Assembly: GCA_902615915.1 (NCBI GenBank) | Contig: CACMQQ010000004.1 | Span: 167,501 to 214,368 of the forward strand | Direction of reading: 5' to 3' | Source: an uncultured Fidelibacterota bacterium | Lineage (GTDB): Bacteria; Fidelibacterota; Marinisomatia; Marinisomatales; TCS55 | Length of the DNA: 46,868 bases | Shown: piece by piece, positions 31,243 through 40,437 of the stretch | Layout of the letters: each line of letters starts with the position of its first letter | How positions within the stretch are numbered: the first letter of the stretch is position 1 | Position numbers and translations under genes: made by a program | Notes under the pieces: generated by a model | Told to the model about the DNA's origin: nothing | The model's input: only the letters and a program-made list of their open reading frames with translations | Database searches by the model: none

Positions 31243-33720
31243 TTAACTATCAAATCTAATACCGAAATTAATAGATCGAGGTAATGAAGGTCTAAGCCCC
31301 GCAGGTCTCCTAGAGACAACAGATTTAGTATTAGTGAAATTAGATACAGAAAAGAAAAAATTTAAACTATTATTGATTTTATATAATCCAAAAAAATCAA
31401 TCAATCTTATTTCATCTGTTGAAAAATTCTTATCCAAATTCCCTTTTCCAGCTATTGTTCTCATTCTGCTAGAATTTTTAAGCCTAATATTAAAATCAAG
31501 TTTTGAATAGGATAATCCTGACTCAATAAACAATTGATGCTTGGGCAAATAAGGAAGTTCAAATCCTTCTTCAACCGTACCCCATGGTTCATAATCACTT
31601 TCAAAGCTAGATTTAAATCGTGAAGTGGTTAATGTATAACTTAATTGAAAAGGTATTATGAATTCCTTTATAAAAATTTTGTTTGTAAAACTTAATTCTA
31701 ACCCTCTAATATATACTTTACCTGCATTGAATTGATCATAAGTGCCAAGGCCTGCAAATTGCGTATCGCCACCTAATAGATTCTTATAATCATTTATAAA
31801 AAAAATTGTTTTAAAAGAGTTTAATCCTGAAGATATATTAGCACCAAACTCAGTATTTAAACTTTCTTCTGGCTTAACATTATCACTTTGATTGCTACCA
31901 GGGCCAGGAGGAGAAAACCCTTTATGAAAACCAATAATTGTATTTATGTTAGGTAATAATTCATAATTAAAACTTACTCCTGGCACAAAAACGTTAATTG
32001 ATTTATTTTTGATTTTAGGGGTTAAGGTTCGATCAGGGTCATTCCATGATAAACCACTATCCGTTACATCAAGATTCCAGTCTTTCCTTTCAATCTCAAT
32101 AAATTCATTTCTAAAACCAGTCGTTACAATTAAATTTTTATATGTAAACTGATCTTCAACAAAAATAGATTTTGAACTAGCTCTATCAAGTCTATTATTC
32201 TTTGAGCCAACGCCCCATTCACCGCTATCATTTAATACTAAGTTACCGCTTGACATTTTGTAATTATCTAATTTTTGAAACCTATCCATTTCATCATTGT
32301 GCTTCCTGAATCCTATTTTTATAAAATGATTTACAAATAGATTATATTTTATATTGGCAACAAATTGAATTCCATTAGAAATATAATCTCTATTATTAGC
32401 TTTTATTTTATAGATATTTTCAGGTGTATCAATAGATGTCAGAAATTTGTAATACTCGTGATCATTGCCCTCATTTAGAATCGAGCCTATCGACGCTTCA
32501 TTTATTTTTGAAAGTTTATACCAATTTCGATTAAAAATATTATTGTAAGAAATAAAACTTAAATTAAAATTGTCGTTCAATCTGATTGAATTTGAGAAAG
32601 TGACTTGTAAATGGTCTGCTATCATTTTATCTTTTTGAGAGGAATTATACCTTCTGTAAGGATTCACTTCAAAATCTTGTTGGGTTAAACCTAGATAAGT
32701 TTCATTGCTTACTTCATTAGTGGAGCTCAGTTTTAGTTCAGATGCATTAAAAAATTTTCCATATATTTTTGAGCTGTACCTTAATTTTCCAAGAAAATCT
32801 AATTTTTTGTAACCTGTAGTTGAACTATTAAGATCGATTTTTTTAAATCCATCATTTTTATCATAAAAAGTTTCAAATAAATATCCGAATTTTCCGTTAT
32901 TAGAACCGATGCTCGCTTTAATAGTTTTACTGTTAAAATTACCAGTTTTAAAATTCATGATAGTTTTAAATTTTTCGGGAATGGGAGTTGAAACATAATT
33001 TAATGAACCTCCGGTAGAGTTTGGTCCATACTTAATTTGAGATGCACCTTTACGCGCTTCAATGGCATGCATTCTGCCAGCAGTTGGCGAGTAATATGCT
33101 GCTGGTGAGGAATAAGGCGCAGGTGAAATTGGCACACCATCTTCCATAATGTTAATCTTAGAACTTCTTTCTACACCTGTTCCTCTCATACCTATATTGG
33201 GCCTCAAACCAAAACCATCTTCTTCTTGAATGTATACACCAGGTATACGCGATATAATTCTATTTATATCATTATCATTAAATCTTTTTAGCTCTATACT
33301 GCTAACCACATCTGAGGAGCCAGGAGTTCTTAAAAAGGGAGTATCAATCCTAGACAAATTTTTTAGAACAACAATAGGATTCATTTTTAAAATTTCTGGC
33401 GATAATTCAACATATAAAATGTCTATATCTTTTCTCATAGTAATTTTTTGTATTACTTTAGCAAAACCAACTGCACTTATCTCTAGATTAAAATTTTTAA
33501 TATTGCTAGGTATATTGATTTTAAAAAAACCATTATTATCCGTTGCAGCACCAATATTAAGTTCTGGTATTAAAACATTAACATCAGATATGGGGTTATT
33601 ATTTTCTATATTAGTGATTTTGCCAGCAAGAGAATTTTGACCTAAAAGCATTGTAAATATCGAAAAAGAAAAGGCTGCTCTTTTCACATATTTCAATTCA
33701 AGTTTTCTTAAATACATCAT
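31243..33720 (-). CDS. TonB-dependent outer-membrane receptor, FecA-like
   Basis: Imports an iron chelate across the outer membrane using TonB. After a signal peptide (to about residue 35) comes a carboxypeptidase-regulatory-like domain (GKITNIENNNPISDVNVLIPELNIGAATDNNGFF). The plug follows (DVVSSIELKRFNDNDINRIISRIPGVY...GLRPNIGMRGTGVERSSKINIMEDGVPISPAPY) and then a 22-strand-type barrel ending in an aromatic residue two before the end (RFDS). The GLRPNIGMRG...EDGVPISPAPY block is characteristic of ferric-citrate/FecA relatives. The ATG at 33732 touches AAGGA with no spacer, so the ATG at 33720 is preferred. A hairpin and a Fur-like site lie upstream. Confidence 0.9.
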   Translation of the reverse strand: MMYLRKLELKYVKRAAFSFSIFTMLLGQNSLAGKITNIENNNPISDVNVLIPELNIGAATDNNGFFKINIPSNIKNFNLEISAVGFAKVIQKITMRKDIDILYVELSPEILKMNPIVVLKNLSRIDTPFLRTPGSSDVVSSIELKRFNDNDINRIISRIPGVYIQEEDGFGLRPNIGMRGTGVERSSKINIMEDGVPISPAPYSSPAAYYSPTAGRMHAIEARKGASQIKYGPNSTGGSLNYVSTPIPEKFKTIMNFKTGNFNSKTIKASIGSNNGKFGYLFETFYDKNDGFKKIDLNSSTTGYKKLDFLGKLRYSSKIYGKFFNASELKLSSTNEVSNETYLGLTQQDFEVNPYRRYNSSQKDKMIADHLQVTFSNSIRLNDNFNLSFISYNNIFNRNWYKLSKINEASIGSILNEGNDHEYYKFLTSIDTPENIYKIKANNRDYISNGIQFVANIKYNLFVNHFIKIGFRKHNDEMDRFQKLDNYKMSSGNLVLNDSGEWGVGSKNNRLDRASSKSIFVEDQFTYKNLIVTTGFRNEFIEIERKDWNLDVTDSGLSWNDPDRTLTPKIKNKSINVFVPGVSFNYELLPNINTIIGFHKGFSPPGPGSNQSDNVKPEESLNTEFGANISSGLNSFKTIFFINDYKNLLGGDTQFAGLGTYDQFNAGKVYIRGLELSFTNKIFIKEFIIPFQLSYTLTTSRFKSSFESDYEPWGTVEEGFELPYLPKHQLFIESGLSYSKLDFNIRLKNSSRMRTIAGKGNLDKNFSTDEIRLIDFFGLYKINNSLNFFFSVSNFTNTKSVVSRRPAGLRPSLPRSINFGIRFDS

Positions 33721-33747
33721 TAAAATATTCATTCCTTAAGTGTTTTT

Positions 33748-33782
33748 AAAGTAGCCTTTAAAAAATCCTTAAAGGCTACTTT
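33748..33782 (-). promoter_or_regulatory. 5'-UTR hairpin of the TonB receptor mRNA
   Basis: AAAGTAGCCTTTAA (33748-33761) and TTAAAGGCTACTTT (33769-33782) form a perfect 14-base inverted repeat with a 7-base loop. It lies between the Fur-like operator and the AAGGA ribosome site of the TonB receptor, so it would be transcribed in the untranslated leader. It could stabilise the mRNA, bind a protein or sRNA, or attenuate; on the plus strand it is followed by TTT and might stop antisense transcripts. Confidence 0.45.
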
Positions 33783-33813
33783 TACACGCTTCGAAAATAA
33801 ATTAAGTCTTTTT

Positions 33814-33840
33814 GTTATTGAGACTTAATCTCATTATCAA
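33814..33840 (-). promoter_or_regulatory. Variant Fur-like operator upstream of the TonB receptor
   Basis: Read on the minus strand it is TTGATAATGAG, then ATTAAGT, then CTCAATAAC. The half-sites match those at 12740 and 26346, but the centre is 6 bases longer, equal to one added hexamer of a Fur array. TGAGA and TCTCA flank a 5-base centre. An additional 9-base inverted repeat (ATTAAGTCT 33801-33809, AGACTTAAT 33821-33829) overlaps it. It is 94-120 bases upstream of the preferred start. Confidence 0.6.
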
Positions 33841-33993
33841 AATTAAAACTATTTCTTTATATAAACAAATAGTAAAATTAAAAAAAATTTTCTACACACT
33901 ACGTTTTTTTGCGTAATATTAATATGAACTTACCAATACGTAATATAGATTACCTATGAGTAAACCTAGATTTTATATGGGGGACATAATAAA

Positions 33994-35769
33994 ATGAACA
34001 ACGTACACCAAAAGTATTCTCAAGGGGGCGATTTCGTAATATCGCCGATTTCCGAATTAGATATTTTTACCAGAGAAGATTTTAGCGAAGAACACAAAGA
34101 AATCTATAATATGGTCATGGACTTCGATAAGGATAGGGTCCTTACACAGAAAAAAGAGATTGAATCATATAACCCTGAATTATCAAAAAAATTACTTGAT
34201 GAAATGGCTGAACTTGGTTTGCTTGGTATCGATATACCAGAGGAATTCGGGGGTATCGATCTTGATAAAATCACTTCTGCAATCGTTGCTGAAGCGCTTG
34301 TTTATAGCCCATCTTTTGCCGTTACATGGGCTGTACAAACCGGCATTGGTTCTTTGCCATTGATTTGGTTTGGCACACAATCTCAAAAAGAAAGGTTTCT
34401 TCCAAAGATAGCGTCTGGAGAAATAATATGTGCTTATGGTTTATCAGAACCATCTTCCGGATCAGATGCTATGGGAGCCAAAACAACAGCGACCTTATCG
34501 GAAGATGGAAAATCATATATTCTTAATGGAGAAAAAGTTTTTATTACAAATGGTGGCTGGGCGTCGCTCTTCACCGTTTTTGCCCAGCTCGATGGAAAGC
34601 TGACTGGCTTTTTAGTAGAATCTGGCACTGAAGGATTCTCAATTGGAGCTGAAGAAAAAAAATTAGGTATGAAAGGATCCTCTACTGTTGCATTGAATTT
34701 TCAAAATGCTAAAATCCCAGCTGAGAACATTTTATCTACTCCTGGTAAAGGTTCAGAAATAGCATTTAGTAGCTTAGATATGGGCCGATTTAAGCTTGGA
34801 TGTTCATGTTTAGGCGGTTCGAAAATGGTGATTAATCGCGTTGCTGAATATGCGCAAGAGAGAAAGGCTTTTGGTACTTCGATCTCGAATTTTGATGCAA
34901 TTATCAAAAAAGTTGCTGACATGACCGTACATACTTTCACATCCGATAGTATGATTTACAGGACAATTGGCTCAATTCAAGCTGAAATAGATTCTATAGA
35001 GAAAAGTGACGAGAATTATCTTAAGAAGATGATTGGCGCTATGGAGAAATTTGCGATTGAAACATCAATGGTTAAAGTGTATGCCAGCGACACCAGTCAA
35101 TGGGTCATAGATGAGGGCTTGCAAATTTTTGGTGGTTATGGATTTTTAGAAGAATATCCCTTAGCCCCAGCCTTTAGAGACAATAGGATCAATCAAATTT
35201 GGGAAGGAACTAATGAGATCAATAGAACAGTTATCATTGGTTTTTTTATGAAAAAAGCACTAACGGAAGAAATGCCTATATACGATGCGATCCAAGATAT
35301 TGAAGACTTTCTTAAATCAAATGATTTAAATAGTAAAGATGAATTGCTAGACAAAGAATGCTTTTCACTAGAAATGACGAAAAAAGGATTTTTATATTTA
35401 TTCAATGAAGCTTTGAGCGTCTTTCAGCAAGATCTACAGCATGAACAACAAATCACAGAACTGCTTGCTGACATAATGACAAATATCTATAATGTTGAAA
35501 GCACGATAATTCGCGCAAAAAAAATGTATGCAAAAAGTCAAAATATACAGGCAATTAATATCGCAAAAATTTTAACAAGCGAAATGGTTGACCATTTGAC
35601 ATTATCATCAAAAAATATTTGTAACTATTTAAAAGGTCATGAGATGAAAGATGATTCTGAAAAATTTTTAAATGAGATAATTTCGAAAGCACAGCTAGAC
35701 ACGAATACAATAGATTTAAAAAGAAATATAGCCAAACATATTTTTAAAGAAGGTAAATATCCTTTCTAG
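33994..35769 (+). CDS. fadE: Acyl-CoA dehydrogenase (FadE of the Bacillus type)
   Basis: FAD enzyme that makes the first double bond in fatty acyl-CoA. Motifs are YGLSEPSSGSDAMGAKTTATL (FAD and substrate contact), KVFITNGGWA, QERKAFGTSISNFDAI, and DEGLQIFGGYGFLEEYPLAPAFRDNRINQIWEGTNEINR. The catalytic acid is the Glu of WEGTNEINR. A C-terminal helical extension (about residues 430-591) makes it 591 long, the size of the Bacillus FadE group. A GGGGGA ribosome site precedes the ATG. First of three beta-oxidation genes; electron acceptor not encoded here. Confidence 0.93.
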   Translation: MNNVHQKYSQGGDFVISPISELDIFTREDFSEEHKEIYNMVMDFDKDRVLTQKKEIESYNPELSKKLLDEMAELGLLGIDIPEEFGGIDLDKITSAIVAEALVYSPSFAVTWAVQTGIGSLPLIWFGTQSQKERFLPKIASGEIICAYGLSEPSSGSDAMGAKTTATLSEDGKSYILNGEKVFITNGGWASLFTVFAQLDGKLTGFLVESGTEGFSIGAEEKKLGMKGSSTVALNFQNAKIPAENILSTPGKGSEIAFSSLDMGRFKLGCSCLGGSKMVINRVAEYAQERKAFGTSISNFDAIIKKVADMTVHTFTSDSMIYRTIGSIQAEIDSIEKSDENYLKKMIGAMEKFAIETSMVKVYASDTSQWVIDEGLQIFGGYGFLEEYPLAPAFRDNRINQIWEGTNEINRTVIIGFFMKKALTEEMPIYDAIQDIEDFLKSNDLNSKDELLDKECFSLEMTKKGFLYLFNEALSVFQQDLQHEQQITELLADIMTNIYNVESTIIRAKKMYAKSQNIQAINIAKILTSEMVDHLTLSSKNICNYLKGHEMKDDSEKFLNEIISKAQLDTNTIDLKRNIAKHIFKEGKYPF

Positions 35770-35778
35770 GAGATAAAT

Positions 35779-36903
35779 ATGAACAAATCACATATTATTG
35801 ACGGAGTAAGATCACCAATTGGAGTCAAAAATGGACAGATTGTAGGACTTAGACCAGATGATTTAGCAGCGCAAGTTGTAAAGAGTCTTTTAAAAAGAAA
35901 TTCAATAGATCCTAACTTAATTGAAGATGTTATTGTAGGGTGCGCATATCCGGAGGGTCCGCAAGGTCATATTATTGGAAAATCAGTTGGGGTGCTTGCT
36001 GGTTTGCCAATAGAATCTACTGGAAAAGTTATAAATCGTTTCTGCGGTTCTTCTATGGATGCGGTTCATCAGTTAAGTACCTCTATTGAAGCTGGCGATA
36101 TAGATGCTGGAATAGCAGTTGGAGTGGAAGATATGTTTTCAGTTCCCATGGGAGGGTTCGCTCCAGATTTTCATCCAGAACTAGCAGAGCAGGAATTTTA
36201 TATTGGTATGGGAGAAACAGCTGAGAATTTAGCCAATGATCTTAATATATCAAAAGATGACCAAGAAGAGTTTGCAATTTCATCACATGAAAAAGCGCTA
36301 AAGGCTTACGAAATGGATAAATTTTCAAATGAAATTATTCCTATTGTCAATAGCGAAGGCGCAACAATAGAAAAAGATGAAGGCCCTAGAGAACCCAATC
36401 ATGAAAAAATAAAAAGTTTAAGTCCTGCTTTTATAGAAAATGGCACTATTACTGCTGCAACAAGTAGCCCTATATCCATTGGAGCTGCTGCAATTTTAGT
36501 AACAAGTGAAAAGTTTGCAAAAGAAAATAACTTGGATAGTAGAGCTACCATAAAAGCTCGAGCTGTTGCGGGAGTACACTGGGATAGGATGGGTATGGGC
36601 CCTTTACCTGCTACAGAAAAGGCTCTTTCCAAATCAAATTTGAAGATAGATGATATTCAATCCATCGAACTTAATGAAGCATTTGCTGCTCAAGCTCTTT
36701 ACGTAATAAGAAAAGGTAATTGGGACATTGAAAAAATAAATTCATATGGAGGTGCAATCGCTTTAGGGCACCCCTTGGGATGCTCAGGAGCAAGGATCAT
36801 GGTTACTCTTATGAATGTAATGGAAGATCATAAAACCAATCTTGGTTTAGCAACAATGTGTATCGGCAGTGGTCAAGGTATAGCCACAATCATTGAAAGG
36901 TAA
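35779..36903 (+). CDS. fadA: Acetyl-CoA acyltransferase (3-ketoacyl-CoA thiolase)
   Basis: Cleaves 3-ketoacyl-CoA to acetyl-CoA and a shortened acyl-CoA. Catalytic residues are Cys89 (VINRFCGSSMDAV), His331 (GGAIALGHPLGCSGAR) and Cys361 (MCIGSGQG). ELNEAFAAQA is also diagnostic. Length 374 is on the short side of the family (about 390). It begins 9 bases after fadE with GGAG just upstream, and fadN follows 5 bases after its stop. Confidence 0.95.
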   Translation: MNKSHIIDGVRSPIGVKNGQIVGLRPDDLAAQVVKSLLKRNSIDPNLIEDVIVGCAYPEGPQGHIIGKSVGVLAGLPIESTGKVINRFCGSSMDAVHQLSTSIEAGDIDAGIAVGVEDMFSVPMGGFAPDFHPELAEQEFYIGMGETAENLANDLNISKDDQEEFAISSHEKALKAYEMDKFSNEIIPIVNSEGATIEKDEGPREPNHEKIKSLSPAFIENGTITAATSSPISIGAAAILVTSEKFAKENNLDSRATIKARAVAGVHWDRMGMGPLPATEKALSKSNLKIDDIQSIELNEAFAAQALYVIRKGNWDIEKINSYGGAIALGHPLGCSGARIMVTLMNVMEDHKTNLGLATMCIGSGQGIATIIER

Positions 36904-36908
36904 ATACC

Positions 36909-39260
36909 GTGCAAAATAATTTAAACAAGATCGCGGTTTTGGGTTCTGGCACAATGGGGTCCCAAATTGCTGCCCATTTCAGTAATGCTGGAATTCCTTC
37001 GTTATTATTTGATATTGATGAGAATACTGTTCAAAAAGGAATTGATACGCTAACTAAACTTAAACCTGCACCATTATATAATCCCAAAAATATCCAATTG
37101 ATTGAAGGGTGTACATATGATAAAGACATCACAAAACTAAATCAAGTTGATCTTGTTATTGAGGCCGTAGCTGAGAATATCAACATCAAACATACAGTCT
37201 ATGAAATGATTTTACCTCAATTAAAAGAAAATGTCATATTAACTTCAAATACCTCAGGCATTCCTTTAACGGATTTAACCAAGGTCTTGTCAAAAGAATT
37301 AAGAAAAAATTTTCTTATAACTCATTTTTTTAATCCCCCCAGGTACATGCGCTTGCTAGAGTTGGTCAAAGGCCCTGAGACTGATATCAGTACCTATGAA
37401 AAACTATCTTCGATCGGTGAGGACTTACTTGGCAAAGGAATAGTTCATGCTAAAGACACTCCTAACTTTATTGGTAATAGAATAGGAATTCACGGCGGTA
37501 ACAACGCTATTAGACTGGCAATTCAGATGGGGTTATCCGTTGAAGAGGTTGACCTTCTCACAGGAACACTAATTGGAAGACCAAAAAGCGGTATATTTAG
37601 AACAGCAGATATCGTTGGCTTAGATGTTCATGCTCATGTATCATCAACCAGCTATGATAATCTTCCCAATGATGAATCTAGAGATATATTGCAGACGCCA
37701 GATGTAGTATTAAAGTTAATAGATAAGGGCCTTTTAGGTCAGAAATCTGGGAGCGGTTTTTACAAAAAAACTGAAGATGGAATATTGTCAATCGACTTAG
37801 ATAGCCTGAAATATAAACCACAAAAAAGAGTTCGATTTGACGGAGTTCGCCGTGCAAAAGGTTACAAAGATATTAAAAAAAGAATAAAATCTCTTATTTA
37901 CAGTGACGACAAAGCAGGTAAATTTTTGTGGGAAATAACCTCTGATTCTCTCATTTATTGCGCAAATAGAATCCCTGAGATAAGCGATGACATTGTAAAT
38001 ATTGACAATGCTATGAAATGGGGGTATGGATGGGATATTGGTCCGTTTGAAATATGGGATTCAATTGGTATTGAAGAATCCATTGAAAAAATGGAGGATC
38101 AAAACAAAACTGTGCCTGAATGGATAAAAACTATGGTCGATAATGGTAGAACATCCTTTTATGATCTTTCAAATGGAGAAAAAACCTTTTTCGATACCAA
38201 ATTATCAAAGATTAGTGCAATCAAACCAGGTTCAAAAAACATCAATCTCAACATCGTTAAAAGTACGAAAAATGGCCTTATCAAAAGAGATTGGAGTGCA
38301 AGCCTAATAGATTTAGGTGATGGAATTGTCAATGTTGAATTTCACTCAGCACTTCAACCGACATTAAATCCCATAGATACTTCAATTGGTAAAATGATAG
38401 AGAAGGGATTAGATCTTTTGGAGAGCGATAAATTCAATGGAATGATCATAGGCCACCAGGGTGCAAACTTTTGCGCTGGTGCAAATCTTGCAAATATGAT
38501 TCAAGTTATTGAATCTGGTAATTTTAAAAAATTAGAAGATGCTGTTAAAAGCATTCAAGATCTATTACAAAGAATTCGTTTCTCTAATCAGCCAATTGTT
38601 GCTGCTCCACATCATTTAGCGCTTGGAGGTGGTTTTGAAATTGCTGCACCTGCTGCTCACAGGGTAGCATCTAGTGAATTGTATATTGGCGCTGTTGAAG
38701 TTGGCGTAGGTTTAATACCCGGAGCTGGAGGGAACTTAAGAATACTACTTAATCAAATGGAAAACATTGGAAGCGGTATGATGAATTCTTTTCAAATTGC
38801 TCAAAAATCCTTTGAGACAATTGCATTTGCAAAAGTCTCAACCAGCGCAGATAAAGCTAAGCATTTAGGCTATCTTTTGAATACAGATACCATCCATATC
38901 AATAACGATCAACGTATTTGGAAGGCTAAACAAAAATTAATTGAAATCATTGAAGGGGGATATATAAAACCAAAATACAGAGACGATCTAAAACTCCCGG
39001 GCGCTGGAGGACGCACAGCAATGGCTATGGCTGTTAAAGGTTTTAAAGCTCAAGGAAAGATATCAGCTCATGATGAATTAATTGCGAAAAAATTAGCATA
39101 TGTTCTTACTGGTGGAAATAAAGGAGGTCTAACAAAATCTGTAGATGAACAATATCTATTGGATATTGAAAGAGAAGCCTTTGTATCTTTGGCAGGTGAA
39201 AAATTATCTCAAGATAGAATTCGCTTTATGCTCAACAAAGGTAAGCCACTGCGAAACTAA
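36909..39260 (+). CDS. fadN: 3-hydroxyacyl-CoA dehydrogenase / enoyl-CoA hydratase (FadN-type order)
   Basis: Bifunctional beta-oxidation protein. Residues about 6-300 are the NAD-dependent dehydrogenase (AVLGSGTMGSQIAAHFSNAG, then THFFNPPRYMRLLELVKG with the catalytic His, and KDTPNFIGNRIG). Its second helical domain follows to about 400. The C-terminal part, from about 470, is an enoyl-CoA hydratase/crotonase with the oxyanion hole motifs FCAGANLANM and ALGGGFEIAA and the glutamate of GAVEVGVGLIPGAGGN. Order and length (783) match Bacillus FadN, not E. coli FadB. The start is GTG at 36909 with AAAGG upstream. Confidence 0.92.
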   Translation: MQNNLNKIAVLGSGTMGSQIAAHFSNAGIPSLLFDIDENTVQKGIDTLTKLKPAPLYNPKNIQLIEGCTYDKDITKLNQVDLVIEAVAENINIKHTVYEMILPQLKENVILTSNTSGIPLTDLTKVLSKELRKNFLITHFFNPPRYMRLLELVKGPETDISTYEKLSSIGEDLLGKGIVHAKDTPNFIGNRIGIHGGNNAIRLAIQMGLSVEEVDLLTGTLIGRPKSGIFRTADIVGLDVHAHVSSTSYDNLPNDESRDILQTPDVVLKLIDKGLLGQKSGSGFYKKTEDGILSIDLDSLKYKPQKRVRFDGVRRAKGYKDIKKRIKSLIYSDDKAGKFLWEITSDSLIYCANRIPEISDDIVNIDNAMKWGYGWDIGPFEIWDSIGIEESIEKMEDQNKTVPEWIKTMVDNGRTSFYDLSNGEKTFFDTKLSKISAIKPGSKNINLNIVKSTKNGLIKRDWSASLIDLGDGIVNVEFHSALQPTLNPIDTSIGKMIEKGLDLLESDKFNGMIIGHQGANFCAGANLANMIQVIESGNFKKLEDAVKSIQDLLQRIRFSNQPIVAAPHHLALGGGFEIAAPAAHRVASSELYIGAVEVGVGLIPGAGGNLRILLNQMENIGSGMMNSFQIAQKSFETIAFAKVSTSADKAKHLGYLLNTDTIHINNDQRIWKAKQKLIEIIEGGYIKPKYRDDLKLPGAGGRTAMAMAVKGFKAQGKISAHDELIAKKLAYVLTGGNKGGLTKSVDEQYLLDIEREAFVSLAGEKLSQDRIRFMLNKGKPLRN

Positions 39261-39292
39261 CAAATGGAAATAACTTTTAATTTTCGTCCTAG

Positions 39293-40432
39293 ATGAATAA
39301 AGTATTAAAAGTTTTCTCTAACAGTTCGTTACTCAAAATTACTGCTATCCTTGCAGTTCTTTATTTATTTCTAGTAAGCATAGGGATGATAGGAGCCGCT
39401 TTCAAAGGCCTTGGAAGTGGATTTGCTAAAACATTATTCACAACTCAAGCAAGTCCATTCGTAGGGTTGTTCATAGGAATATTAGCAACTGGTCTTTTTC
39501 AAAGTTCTTCTACAACGACATCCCTAGTAGTAGGTATGGTAGCAGGTGGCATATTTGGAGATGACCCAATTATAGCTGTTTCGGCTGCAGTACCCTATAT
39601 AATGGGTGCCAACATTGGTACTAGCATAACGAATACGATTGTATCAATGGGGCATATTGGAGATAAAATTGAATTTAAGAGAGCTTTTTCAGCATCGATC
39701 GTTCATGACTTTTTCAATATTCTATCAGTTGCGATTCTTTTCCCATTAGAAATACTGTTTGGAATTATTAGCAAGTCAGGTATCTGGCTATCCACAATCC
39801 TAGTTGGTTCTGCTGAAATTTCTTTCAATAGTCCAATCAAACTTTTAACAAAACCAAGTGTGAATTTTATTAAGGAATTAACTAATAACCAGCAAATCGT
39901 GAATGAAAATTTCTTATTATTGTTACTAGCTATTTCTTTCCTCTTTTTTTCACTCAGAAATTTAACCAAACTCATCAAGTCGTTAGTCATGTTTAAACTT
40001 GAAGCTTTTTTTGATACACACATTTTTAAAACTACAATCAGAGCAATGCTTTTTGGAATTCTAATAACTTTTTTAGTTCAAAGCAGCTCAATCACAACTT
40101 CATTGGTAGTGCCTCTTGCCGGAGCAGGCATTTTAAAGCTAAGACAAATTTTTCCTTATACTTTGGGAGCGAATATTGGAACAACCATGACCTCTATACT
40201 AGCAAGTCTAGCAACAGGAACTGTTCAATCGCTATCTGTTGCATTTGGGCACTTACTTTTTAATATTTTTGGTATTGTTCTAATTTGGCCTATCCCCCAG
40301 CTTCGCAACATACCTATTAAACTTGCATCGCAATTTGCTGAGCTTGCTACCCAAAATAAGGTATACCCATTTTTATATATTTTTATAGTTTTTTTCGTTA
40401 TTCCCCTCACTTTAATTACTATAGTAAGGTAA
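39293..40432 (+). CDS. nptA: Sodium/phosphate cotransporter (NptA/PNaS family)
   Basis: 379 residues with about 9-10 membrane spans in two inverted halves. Both halves carry the QSSS signature of the family: GLFQSSSTTTSLVVGMVAGG and LVQSSSITTSLVVPLAGAG. Each is followed by the GANIGT motif (MGANIGTSITNT and LGANIGTTMTSI). It imports phosphate with Na+, consistent with a marine setting. It lacks the C-terminal PhoU domain some members have, but a separate PhoU-like gene follows after 5 bases. Confidence 0.93.
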   Translation: MNKVLKVFSNSSLLKITAILAVLYLFLVSIGMIGAAFKGLGSGFAKTLFTTQASPFVGLFIGILATGLFQSSSTTTSLVVGMVAGGIFGDDPIIAVSAAVPYIMGANIGTSITNTIVSMGHIGDKIEFKRAFSASIVHDFFNILSVAILFPLEILFGIISKSGIWLSTILVGSAEISFNSPIKLLTKPSVNFIKELTNNQQIVNENFLLLLLAISFLFFSLRNLTKLIKSLVMFKLEAFFDTHIFKTTIRAMLFGILITFLVQSSSITTSLVVPLAGAGILKLRQIFPYTLGANIGTTMTSILASLATGTVQSLSVAFGHLLFNIFGIVLIWPIPQLRNIPIKLASQFAELATQNKVYPFLYIFIVFFVIPLTLITIVR

Positions 40433-40437
40433 CTATT

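Noticed and set aside
33956-33997. A 13-codon ORF ending as ATGA on the fadE start, possible leader peptide
   Set aside because: No ribosome site, no repeated or regulatory codons, and GGGGGA inside it is better read as the fadE Shine-Dalgarno. Length is within chance.
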